DNA from: Glossina fuscipes
Taxonomy: Eukaryota; Arthropoda; Insecta; Diptera; Glossinidae
Reading direction: 5' to 3'
Length of the DNA: 64,000 nucleotides
NCBI RefSeq assembly: GCF_014805625.2
Contig: NW_023998458.1
Location: forward strand, 1,221,480 to 1,285,479
A program made the position numbers and the translations under genes. The notes beneath the pieces are model-generated. The model had not been told where the DNA came from. It did not search any database and was given only the letters and a program-made list of their open reading frames with translations. Every line of letters starts with the position of its first letter. Within the stretch, counting starts at the first letter, position 1. Positions 14,099-25,307 of this stretch are shown piece after piece.

Positions 14099-14260
14099 CA
14101 ATCTAACTATGTCGAACAAGCGGTGAAAACGACGAGAAAATGACCAAAAAGGTAAAAGTCGGTGAGAAGGTTATGGCGTCCGTATATTCAAAGCATATGG
14201 CATCGCTTATCTAGAAAAGATCAATAGTGATTATTAGAAGTGCGTTTAAAAAAAGAGAGA
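14099..14260 (+). pseudogene. Mariner transposase fragment (middle region)
   Basis: This is a decayed piece of a mariner (D,D34D) DNA transposase, the enzyme that cuts and reinserts the element at TA sites. Reading across two frame changes, the translation shows SNYVEQAVK..., a PKR stretch, then GEKVMASV at 14161-14184 and YLEK followed by INSDYY-like text at 14208-14237. Mariner proteins have SNRQS..EW, PKR.K, GKVMASVFWD, then YLEKGKTINSDYY in this order; the GKT between YLEK and INSDY is missing here. The catalytic aspartates are not preserved in the remnant and there are several stops. I could not find terminal inverted repeats. The fragment is old and inactive. Confidence 0.65.
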
Positions 14261-16189
14261 GCAACTTTTAACGGAGACATACTGACTGGATTTCGTAATC
14301 GTTAAGCTTTCAGCGTTTTCGAGCTCTTAGTTTGCAACTTAGTCTTGCATTTTTCGTTAATAGAAAAAGCAGAAAACGGTTGCTAGAATAGCATAACCAC
14401 AATTATCCCATAAGTAGAATTTGAAATTGCGAACATAGCTCTTAGTTAGTGCGTTGGTTTACGAGATGTCTACATATATACATGTAAAGGTAATACGATA
14501 TACGCGCGAGCCTATCTCCGTACAATTTTGTAACCAAATATTAATGTTAAATTGGTCGTGGTTCCAAGGTCTTGCATAACATATACATTCGTGATCAACG
14601 TGAAAGCATTATTGGGAAGCAATTCAATACTCTGTTTATGAAAGTCAAATACAATCGCCATGTATGTCTTAACGCTCATATCAAGTTTGATTCAAAAATC
14701 AACGAAATTTTTTTTTTTCTTTTTACTATGAGCCACTCACTGGGAGGATGTCACCTATTCATGCAATATGGTGACGGTTACTAAAAAGTGAAGGTAGAGA
14801 ATCGGATAGGAAGGTGGTGACCGTAGCCTGATTCATGTAGGCTCAATCCGTTACCGACTAAGCTTTACGAACAAAGCAAACTCTACCTCACGTGAGTTTT
14901 GAGCTCACGAACGATAGTCCGCCTATTTTCACCTACTAGACTACTCATGCTTTGCTTACCAAGAGCATAACTCTTCACTAAACTATCTTTTTCTAAGTAT
15001 TCAGCGACAGATGGTTCCCACCGCTGAGCAGAACAGTTTCAGTGTGAACACAAAGTTCTTTGCGTGAACTTTAATAAAGTTGGCGAATAGTTTTGGTTCT
15101 ACCCTTTTTTCAAAATCTCGGAATTATTAAGTAAGAATTATTATTAACAATTAATCAGTGTAAAATTCTTCCGTCAATGCTGAAAATGAAATCAAGCAAA
15201 CAGAACCAAAAGAGGTTCACCTACAAATATCGAAAACCTATAAGTAAATAAAGGCGAGTACGCAAACATTCATCATTCATTTTGGTTTATATTAAATTAT
15301 GACTTATACATAGCATACAATAATATCAAGCGAATGGATTTTCGAGTTGTCTTGTAATCAAATATCAAAAATATCGTCAGCTAGCAATAAGTGTGGATTA
15401 AGAAATTCATTTCAAGTTGAATTTAATATCTTTGTTATTTTTCATTTTAATTGTTTTGCAATGTGGAACTTAAATAAGTATCGTAGCATTGTGCATGCAA
15501 CGCACCCCCTCCTCCAGCTACCATCATCGTCGTTAGCGAAGAACATTGTGCCTTGTTCAAAGCACAAGCACAAGCACAAGCAAAAAAGTGTCAAATTCTT
15601 TGTTTCATCATTTGATTTCATGGTCGCAGTGCATGCATACTATATGTTATGAACGTATGGCAAACGTGTTTTTGAAATGGTATCCGAGGCTTTAATTACA
15701 TACAATACAATATGAATTTAATTTCCCATGAAATTATATTTTGCAATTTATTTTATTTTTTTTCTCCTCTTTTGTTTTTTTTTTTTTGTTTTTGTTTCTT
15801 TTTCAATCTATTATTGTAAACAATTAAACTAGAAATTTTGCATTAATAAACAATTCAAGAAAGTATGAAAATTTTATTTGATATTCTCTGTTAAATGAAT
15901 TTAACGAATCTTTGGTAGAGATGTGTCTCGTTGCGGTATTGTTGACGCAGCAATTTGAGAATAGAAAAAGATCGTTGATATTGTGCATATAGGTTTGTTC
16001 TTCTTTATAATCACTGTTGTTGCTTTTTTATGCTGCAACAATTTGTCAAAGCGCCAAATGCCAACCTCAAGACAAGAATGTCTGACAGGCCAAAGAGATG
16101 CGTTGCCTACAGAAAATTCCGTGATGCTGTTGTGGCTGAAGTGCAAATGTATAACACATGTATACACATATATACATACACCTATACAA

Positions 16190-16228
<39 letters not shown>
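16190..16228. repeat. (TA)n microsatellite
   Basis: A TA dinucleotide array of about 39 nt with one interruption (ACATA). Confidence 0.9.
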
Positions 16229-16229
<1 letters not shown>

Positions 16230-16397
16230 GCAGGCATATTCATTCACAATAATACAATAATTTATGCGGTAAAGTGAAAAAAGGCCACTTTGTCGCAACC
16301 GATTAAGCAGATGCATTGAAAATAAGTATAAGAAATATACGACAATTTAAGCGGAGCGAAGAGAAATCTCGGTCTTTGCGCATATGTTTATGCGTGC

Positions 16398-16399
<2 letters not shown>

Positions 16400-16443
<44 letters not shown>

Positions 16444-16492
16444 GTATGTATGTATGTGTATGTGTATGTGTATGTGTATGCGTGTATGTATA
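16400..16492. repeat. Compound (TA)n(TGTA)n(TGTATG)n array
   Basis: About 30 nt of TA repeats pass into TGTA and then TGTATG units. Both strands are open through it, which produces long meaningless frames rich in Tyr/Ile or Cys/Val. Confidence 0.9.
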
Positions 16493-17030
16493 TATGGATG
16501 CATGTATGACTGTTTATGTTGGTCTCTTACTTTTTGCCTGTAATTATTTGTCTTTGAGGAAATGTTTATTTGTCGTTTGGTAATTTTTATGTGCACCTCT
16601 TCTTTTCGCATTTTATGGTCGCACATTTATATTAATTTAAATTTAATTTTAATTATAATGTTGTCACCAAAACATGCTGTAGTCAATTAACATTATTAAC
16701 GAAAAGAACAACAACAGCAACAATGATTGACTTAAGGTAAATTAAACAAATTATAAAAAAAAAAAAAATTCTCCAAGAGTTCAAACCAATCGAGTAACAC
16801 GAGCGTAAAATTGAAGGAAATTTGTAAAATTATTACATATTTAAATATTAAGAAGAAAAACTTTACATTTATTGCATAAGTTTTGTTTTTTCCTTCTTTC
16901 CGTCCTTCACTTCTAACATATTCATGATCTTGAATATCTTTTGCTCTAGAGCTCTAGTAGAGTTCTATGCATTTTCTGTTTTCCAGCGGTACGTGACAAT
17001 TGCTCAACACGTTGGTGTGCAGACTTTTAC

Positions 17031-17221
17031 CAGGTCAATAAGGAGGAACTGACAACAATAGCCCAGGCAAGTTGAGCAAGCAGCAATAGAATGAATAAAT
17101 AAAGTTCCATAGTAGTAAACCCTATGTCGACGACTAGAAGGCCACAAATTTGATCTAAGTCAAGCGGTGTATGGGAAGAAGCTTCTACTGCTTTCCGAAG
17201 AAATGTTTTCAATACTAAGCG
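17031..17221 (-). CDS. Candidate membrane-protein exon
   Basis: I do not recognise the family. On the minus strand a good acceptor (CCTTTACAGTAG, exon from 17221) is followed by 63 codons that are open and gene-like. A usable donor, CTG/GTAAAA, ends the exon at 17031, just before an in-frame TAA at 17027-17029. The encoded segment begins RLVLKTFLRKAVEASSH. It then has a Leu/Ile/Ala-rich stretch, MELYLFILLLLAQLAWAIVV, long enough to cross a membrane. The 191-nt length and the two flanking splice sites support an internal exon. I found no partner exons within a few hundred bases. A lone decayed exon or a chance frame remains possible. Confidence 0.3.
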
Positions 17222-17479
17222 CTACTGTAAAGGTCCATGACAGCAAGGAAGATTATAATGAATCCATTTTCATGAATCTAAGATGTAGTAGCTGGACTAA
17301 GAGCAGAGCTGTCGACTAACTAAAAGTCTTTGTTGATATATAGCAATCGTCTGGGATCGAAGATGTGTAGATGCAACCGCAGCTCTATGTTGCCTTAAGC
17401 TTTATTCTTCCCCTTTAGAAAATTATTCAAGAGAAAAGTCGGCAAAAATTTATATCCTCGCATATTAAATTAATGGACA

Positions 17480-17545
17480 AAGCATGATGGGGGTGGCATC
17501 ATTTTTTCAATTGTTTCCGGTATAGTCGTTTTTACAAAAACTAAA
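17480..17545 (+). pseudogene. Possible Tc1-like transposase scrap
   Basis: The short translation KHDGGGIIFSIVSGI resembles the KHGGGSVMVWGCFS motif of Tc1-family transposases, which lies a few residues after the first catalytic aspartate. Only about 20 residues can be compared and flanking sequence does not clearly extend the match, so this is weak. Confidence 0.22.
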
Positions 17546-20500
17546 TATTGATCGAAGTAGGCAGCATATGCGGCGTAGAATTTCTTTTAGCACCCCACTG
17601 ATTTTCCTCTGTCTTCACAGCTGAACATGATTTCTCGGGGCATTTGCTTGTGCTCGGGATTGCCCAAAGACGAGAGCATGCTCGCTGCCCATGATCCCTT
17701 TCTGACACGTCAAGAGTAAAAGGGTGCTCTAAATGATGAGGAGAGTGGAGCGTTGGCTACCGATTTTTATGTATCATCGGGCACCCCCGATTTAAGTACT
17801 TTAAGTGCAAGAGCACCCATTAAGATGTAGTGGCTTAATGTTAAAGGTTTAGGTCCATAATGCAGAATCTCTGAAGAACATGTGAATACTTTGAAAGGTT
17901 TGCTGAATACTCTGCGAAGATTTTATCTACTTTTTAAAAGTATGAAGACGTTCGAACACTTTTAATCTGGATCCTAAGCAATTCACTTACGAAGAAAGAA
18001 AAATAGAAACAAATTGTCTCAAATAATATTCGAAACAAAACCACAATAAGTTTCGACATTGAGAATTTTGTGATTGATTATAATCAAGTTTCGTTGACAT
18101 TTGCATCTAAAATCGTTTTCGTTTATAGCAATAAAATCGTTTCAAATATAGTTATAAGCACTATGTTTTTTTTTTGTTATTTATTTTTATTTTTATAGCT
18201 TGTTGTCGCTTATTAATTAAAATAGAATACAATTAATGAAGCTAAACGATTTGATGAGTGACAGATTAAGAGATTAAAAATAAAACAACATAGACAGCTA
18301 CCTTCTCGTCGTAGGACGAATATTTGATACCCACCAGGTATGTAACATTTTCGCAAAGAAATTTGTTGACTAAGTGGATAACGGTTACCAGATTGCGATT
18401 GTTTTGACATTGACTTTATAAATGAGTCTAGATATCATTTTTGGATCCATTCATTTTAGCCGTAGAGTAATGCGATTCTCTTTCGATGATCATAGTGGGA
18501 AATTTTGTAAACGCCTGTGGTTTTTGGGCTTATTTACTGGGTTTTCGTGTACCGAATGTTTACATGGCCTCAGCCAACGTTTGCCTTAGATCAGTAGTAG
18601 CAAGTTGTAAAGCACATTATTGCTTCACTGCCAACCTGAAGGCGAGCAAATTGATTTATGCTCGAGAACTAAGAAAGTATAGCTATGAAGCTTTTGTGTC
18701 TATATTTGTACGGCTGCAAGCTTCTTAAGAGCGGATAAAAAAATGCACGCACGAATGAGTGAACAGACGGACTGGCAAAGTTGATTGGCTCTCGAATATT
18801 GGAATGTTTAAACCCCGTTTATCGCTGTCACAAACAAAGAAGAAGACAAATCAAGCATGAACCCTTTGCGTCGGAATGCACATAAAAAAGATCGGAAAAG
18901 AGAGAATGAAAGACTTCTTAAGGCGTACCGCGGAAGGCAAAGAAAATACCCCTTTTGAAGATTATTGGAGTGACAACAAGAGAATTAAAATCACGATGAT
19001 CTGTTCAAAAACTTGATTTGATGAAAAAAAAAGTTAAACAAAAAAAAGATAATTTTGCAGTTGTGGGCGGGAGTGGATATAGACGTCAACACGACAATTT
19101 AATTTAATAGCATTTTTTTTTTTTTTTGTTTTTTTTTATTTTCAAGATGCGTGATTAAAGGTTGCATTTTTGTTGTTGTTTTACTTTTTGCTTGAAATCG
19201 TAACAACTGCTACTTTATTATACGTGCAACCGCGTTGCATGTTGAATATTAATGCTTTCTTAATATGCCTCACTTTTATAACGCCTGCATGTGTTTCAAT
19301 TAAAACGATGATAATGGAGATGTGCACTTTCTATCTGTGGTTGTTGTTGTCGTTGTCGTTATCGTTGTTGTTGTTATGGCAATGTTGAAAAGCAGCTTTG
19401 CTTTAAATGCTTTCATTAATAAAACGTAATCAATGTCATTCAGATCAGAGAGTGAGTAAAGTGAATAAATTGAAAATATATTTATGTAACAATCGCGTTC
19501 CCGACAGCAGGAACTTTAGGGTGTCATCTAATTGATATGCGTTAAGTCATTAACGGCGCAACGAGATGCATGACCAATCAAGCAAGTGCGTCGAATAAGA
19601 CTTACCCCTTAACAGGGGGTAAAGGTGCTTTTACATATAAGATGCTTCCTATCCGTTAGGCGTAAAGCTGGACGAGCTATCATTCATACACATATTGTTT
19701 AAATGAATTTTGAAACTTAGCACTTGCAATAGAAAACCTCGCTGGAGAGCGATCAACGCCGCATCCCCCCACGGATATAGTGTTTTGTAGCAAACACCTT
19801 TTCGTAGAGGAAATTTTTCAAGTTAAATATGCATCGGCGATCCCTAGAGATCAAGTGTAGGCATTATAAAGCTAAGGAGGTAGTCAAAGGTATTTCGGGC
19901 TATCTTCGCATCAAAACTGGCTTTTCTGGGTTTTTTTCGTAATTTCTTTCGGCAAAGCATTTATCGTGTACATGTCATCCTGGTGTGCGATGATACGCTT
20001 CCTAGTGCAGATGGTTGCTTTAACTATGCCAGAAACTTTGTGGCGTCTGTGTCGTAAACACATAAAACTTCGTATGGTTGGTATTGAAATAGTTGTAACT
20101 CTTGTATTGGAGCATCAAAACCTCATTTTCTCTCTATCTCTTGCGGGAAGCTTTTCTCCATATTCGTATTAATATATAGATATTAATTTTTACCTTACGT
20201 AAAATTAAGCCTTAACAGAGTTTACTTTCTGTAGGGAAGAACACGAATGTTCTGTAAAAAATATTTTCGATCGTGATCTACGCATACTTTTCATCTTTCC
20301 CTACTCTCCATTTCCATTCATTTTTTTCCCCTGTTTGTAGTCAAGTATCCTATATTTTTAAGGCACGCATTCTTCTTTCGATTACCATAGCAAGAATGGA
20401 GGTGCAGCTCAACTAGACAATCAGATTTCGCTTGAAACAGCAACTAGTTAGAAGAAGGAGTGCTTAATGAGTACAGCATAGGCGGTAGCATAATCAGTTC

Positions 20501-21235
20501 ATGGCAGATTTCATTATTCTGAATGAGTTTCGCGATATTATTCTTAAATATCAATCTATTATGTCTCGACTCTCTCGTCTACGCTATCGGACATGCGATG
20601 ATTTTCTATGCTTACACTCTTTCGGCGCCGCTTCGTACATTTGCGGTCTTTTTTTTTTTTGATAGAGAGTTCGACTCCGTTCTTTATTGAGAAAGTTTCT
20701 TAAAACTATATTTGATATACCACAGCGGCATAACATAGACTGTTACATAAAGCTACAGTTTGATGAGTGCTGAGTGTTGCGGATATATGCCACCTCGTAA
20801 AAAAAGAGCTAACGACTTGGCCATTCAAGCGTTAAATTTTATTGATAGATCTTGTGGTCCGTGCGATTTATCTCGTTTTCATCTTCGTGGGGATTTTGTT
20901 TCTTTTTTGAATAGATGCCTCCGTTCATATGTATGTCCGGGCTAACTAAGCCAGATGGACAAGTTTATGTGCATTCCAAATTTGAAACTGGCCCAGAATT
21001 TATATACTTTATAGGACATTTGAAGTTTATTTCAGCGTCTTATAAAATTTTGTACCCCACAACATTGGGCAGGCAAGGACAATTTCGTACAGATACCACA
21101 GCATCACCCATAGAATATGCGTATATGAGTAATGATCAAAATCCAACAGAGGCGTTCTCTGTGGTGCCGAAGAAGTTTGCAATACATGTATTTTCATCGT
21201 AGTAAATAGGTAAACCCTTTAAATCTAGGGTGCAG
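17546..21235. other. Interval without recognisable genes
   Basis: The frames at 18486-18728 (+) and 20760-21202 (+) have fairly gene-like codons but no known motif and no clear splice context, so I leave them unassigned. At 18765-18795 the text GAACAGACGGACTGGCAAAG looks like part of the interspersed fly repeat seen at 2.2 and 35.3 kb. Poly(T) tracts occur near 18164-18174 and 19111-19135. Confidence 0.5.
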
Positions 21236-21478
21236 CTAAGAGATGGATATACCATGTATTATGTGCGACCAATCCATCAGGTTAGTTGCCGGGGAACTTC
21301 GACGCTGTTTCTGATACAACTCGTTAAACTTTTCACGTATGACCGGCAAGGGCGAATAGAATTCGTAGTTGGCACGACATTGTGATAATGCAATGGGCTC
21401 ACGGTAATTTGTGCGGGAAAGTCAATATGATGTGGGTCCAGCACTTTTATAATTTCCTTAAGCTTGAAAACCCGAACT
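21236..21478 (-). pseudogene. Frameshifted coding relic, unidentified
   Basis: On the minus strand two overlapping open segments in different frames both read like protein. The upstream segment (21478 to about 21371) includes VFKLKEIIKVLDPHHIDFPA. The downstream one (21421 to the TAG at 21236-21238, 61 residues) includes NYREPIALSQCRANYEFY and PVIREKFNELYQKQ. Codons such as GCC AAC TAC GAA TTC TAT are typical of a real fly exon. The switch of frame near 21405-21420 indicates a small indel, or possibly an intron too short to be credible. A donor-like ATG/GTATAT lies at the 3' end. I cannot name the family; a decayed exon or transposon-borne gene piece would both fit. Confidence 0.4.
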
Positions 21479-22404
21479 CTTCATGCTCTTCTTTCCAACA
21501 AAAAGAAAAAGATTATATAAAATAAAAAAATTTCAAAAACATTTTTAATCATAAAATATAAACATATTTAATCTACGTGCTATGAAGTATATAATTAGAG
21601 TAACTGATTTATTGCAAGTTGTTCTATCTGATAAGAGAGTATTATATGGTTCCTTTGACTTTGCGAACTTAGGAGCATATAAAAAATATTTTTTGGCGTT
21701 GAAAAGCCTAATTTATATTTATGATAGGCCAAAACGTAAACATCAAAAAGAAAAAAAAAAAAAACAGGCTGCATCATTAGCAAACCAAAGAGGATACGTC
21801 TAAGTCCGCATAAAACAAATTCCAATTAAAGAAGTGCCGGTAGGTGTTCTAAACTAAACAAATGTGTACGGATTAAATGCGCAGTGACAGTTTGGAATGC
21901 TTTTTTAAAACTACGAATCTTTACAAATAAAGTTTTTCTTCATTTCTTTCTTTCAAGTGCGTAACGCTAATCCTCACAAGGTTTTGTTGCACGTCTGACA
22001 AAAAAAGAAAAAAAGAAAAAAAAAAAGAAAATGAAATAAACTACTTTTACAAAAATGTTCCATATTTGCATTTGAAATGCAAAGCGCAGAAAACTATTTG
22101 TACGCTTAGTGAAGTAGCGGTGCGCAGTAGATAAGTAAGCGAATATAATTAAAAGCATTTTCTTCACCAACTGCACAAATTAAAAAATTTAATTTAATAA
22201 TATGCATCCTACAATAAATGAGTATGAGTATGCACAACTCTTAAACTGAAGATCAAAGTAAAATCAACATATCATCATCATCAGCATCAACTGCACATCT
22301 CCATCAACGTTATTCGTCAGCGGCCTTAAATGTTGTCACATCATAATAATGTCGTCAGCAATGAACTGTAACAAGGAAATATACGCGATGTATACGTGAA
22401 TATG

Positions 22405-22470
22405 CTCTCTCTCTCTCTCTCTCTCTTTCTCTTTCTCTTTCTCTCTCTATATATATATGTATGTATATAT
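22405..22470. repeat. (CT)n-(TA)n microsatellite
   Basis: A CT dinucleotide array with CTTT variants passes into TA repeats. Confidence 0.9.
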
Positions 22471-22677
22471 TTCTCTCTACACATATAAATATATATTTCT
22501 CATATATATATATTATCTTTTCTCTTTTTCCCTGTTCTTCTTCACTCGTGCTTCCCTATTTCAAAAACTCTTCTGTTGCATCATGTTTTCTTCTTTTTTT
22601 TTTTGTGTTTATTTGTTTTGTGAAGAGCAATAAAAGCTTTAAAATATTCATCTACATATACACCGGCAAACCTCGTC

Positions 22678-22733
22678 ATATATATATTTATATATTTATA
22701 CATATATATATATACATATATATATATATATTT
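22678..22733. repeat. (TA)n microsatellite, interrupted
   Basis: TA repeats with TTTA and ACA interruptions. Confidence 0.85.
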
Positions 22734-25307
22734 ATGCATTTAAATTGCCACAAAGTGCGTCTGCTTTTACTGCTGACTTGTCTGGTTTTGTGTGTATCTT
22801 ATTTAGTTTGATTGCTTTCAACGACTGCAATGTGGCATGTCGCATGCATTTTAACGGCACAAACTATGAAATATGTCAGTTGCAATTAAACCAAATGATA
22901 TTTCAACACACAATTATTATCATTTTATAGCAATTAAACAAAACTTTTATTGCCTGCCGCCGCAACCAGTATTTGAAATGCAAAATAACAAAACAAGGAC
23001 TTGGCAGAACAACAGCAACAACGATAACAACAATATTGACGGAACGATAAAATCACTAAAAGAAAATCATAAATTTCAGTTTTTGACAAATTGCTCGGAC
23101 AACTTTGAAATTTTTTACCTTTTTTTCTTTTTTTTTTTTCTCTTTTCATCTCTTCTTGGCCAAGTCAGATTAAAACCTGAACTCCAAAGAAATAAAAAAC
23201 AAAAAAAAAAAAATACATAAAATGTTTAGGGTAAGCCTTGCATACACTTGTCGCTTCTTAAAATTTATTATTAATTATGGTCTTATCAATCGATCGATTA
23301 TAATGAAGGGTAAAGATTCGCCGGCACAATCGCCGGTTGTTGGATATTTATTAGGTTTTAATTTCACGGGAAATTAAATATTTAACCAAAAACAAACTGA
23401 TTAACGGACTGGATTTCAGGTCACAAGAAAAACGGTCGTTAATTCCGAAACTCTAAACTAATGGGCCGATCGACCGTATCTTCAAACGTGAATGTAAGCA
23501 AGATTTCCAATTACGATTGTGGTCTGGGTTTGTGCCACTCGGATCATTTCGGAGAACCGAAAAGATCGAATATTTTAATGAATCAATTTATTTATTTATT
23601 TTTTTTATTGTCTTTAAGAAATTTTGGCCGAAAGGTTTTCTCTTCAAACTACTCTGCGAAATCTAGTCGAATAAAATTCAAATTTTTCACGCAAACGGGA
23701 TTCGAATTGTAGCCACAACCGAGCTTCTTCTCTGGGCGAATTGTTTTCAAAATGGCTATAGAAACTTCCAACTATACACAGGGATGTGAATTACATCCGC
23801 ATTGGAATTTCATCTGGAAAATTATGGCCGGAGAATATTTGACCTTAGTTTAGCATTTATTTTTTTATGAATTTCTGCAATAGACACAAGAACGGAGGGA
23901 CAGAAATGGCTTGGTCGGCTTAAGCCCTTTCGCTTATCAAGAATTGCTAGTAAATGCTAAACTCGCTTCTTTATGTAAGAAACTCGAATACCAACTACTA
24001 GCACTGCTACTGGTTACTTTAGGTTAGGCAATTTCCGGGAACACAAATTGTTAATTGTCAATAATTCAATAAACTCGAAATAGAAAGCCTAGTCTTCAGT
24101 TACTGACAGGCTTGTCCGCATGCTAGCAATTGAGCAATTCCGGAAACAGATTAGATTAACTACTCGACAACATCTATGGCAAAGAATATAGACATGCACG
24201 TGAGATTGTAGTTTCATAAATATCCCAACTAATCGTTCCCATCATATCCTATTGGTTTATAGAAGGGACTATGTCACACTCTCCTGGCCTTTCGTACAGA
24301 CCACCAATTTGCGCTAACGCGAACATAACTTATAAACCTAAGTAAGAAAGTTATAAAGATACAAAGCTTAGGATTATGGGATGTAGTAACTAACCATACG
24401 TAGCACATATAGCTCATACATTTCATGCAATGCAGGTACAATCGAAAGAAGCGCGTGTATGAACTTTGTCGTTCTTTTCATCTTACTTGAGGCTTTGGTT
24501 CTAGGCCGGATACTTAAACACATCTATCCGTCGGTCCATCCATTTGATGCCTGCCTCTTCAAAGTGCAATCAAAACAAAAGCTGTGATAGAAAGAGATTT
24601 TAAATAAAACTTATTACCCTTTTCAGTTTATAGTCAAAACTCACCTCAAAGTCATCCTCTTCAAACAGATTGTTTCTAAGATACTATCTTTTTCGGGCCT
24701 TAAGAATAACGATAAGCCAAACGGAGCTAAAGCAGGCATAGGAATTCAGTTTCTAGGCAACCGTTTTTAAAGAACCGGGTAGCAGTATATAGCTTCTCTA
24801 TCCCGAAATCCTGTGCAAGGCTTACAGAATATTCCTTATTGAACGTTTGGCAGGAATGGAAGGAATTCATAAAGCATCCTATCACAATCGTCGGATAAAA
24901 GGTAGTCCTTTTATAAGTCGATCACTATAGATTGCTTCTATGTCAGATGCAAACTGAGTGGGTTATATACCCACAAGTAAAAGACTAAAGCAGCTCTTAC
25001 TCCCTCGAAACCAATAGAAGGACACGACAGCGGATTTTTTGCTAAGGTTTGGTTCGAATATTTAACAAAGCCCCTAGTAAATTCAAATTGAAAATATTTC
25101 GATTCGTTAAATAGCACTCTTACAATTTGAGATGGAAAGCTTTAAGGCGACAATGATTTTGTTCGTTTTCCTCAAGGCTGTGTTCCGTAATAAGATCAAT
25201 CTTTTTAAAATATTACAAAATGTCTTAGAAACTGAAAGGGTAACTCTACGTAGAAGACATTAGAAAATTGTATTCGTTCGTGACCGAATTTCTTGTGTGT
25301 TTGTGTG

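Larger units (their letters stand above)
14261..17030. other. Gene-poor interval with microsatellites
   Basis: I see nothing codable with confidence here. The interval holds poly(T) near 15770-15785, a GCACAA(n) hexamer run near 15560-15585 and the two TA/TG arrays listed separately. The open frames at 15983-16626 are translations of those arrays. Confidence 0.6.
21479..25307. other. Gene-poor, microsatellite-rich interval
   Basis: I see no supportable gene. Simple runs dominate between 22380 and 23220: CT/TA arrays, A-rich runs near 22000-22030 and T-rich runs near 23120-23145. The frames found there are low-complexity. A small GC-rich inverted repeat (CGCCGG...CGCCGG) lies near 23320-23337. 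From 23440 to 25300 the sequence is less repetitive but shows no known domain. Confidence 0.55.

Noticed and set aside
14793..14888. GGTAGAG...CTCTACC inverted pair as a possible small RNA
   Set aside because: A seven-base pair over about 95 nt is expected by chance and no internal stem is evident.
15983..16626. Several open frames on both strands rich in Tyr, Ile, Cys or Val
   Set aside because: They are produced by the TA/TG microsatellites.
22461..22811. 116-codon plus-strand frame
   Set aside because: More than half is TA/T-rich simple sequence, with no start context or motif.
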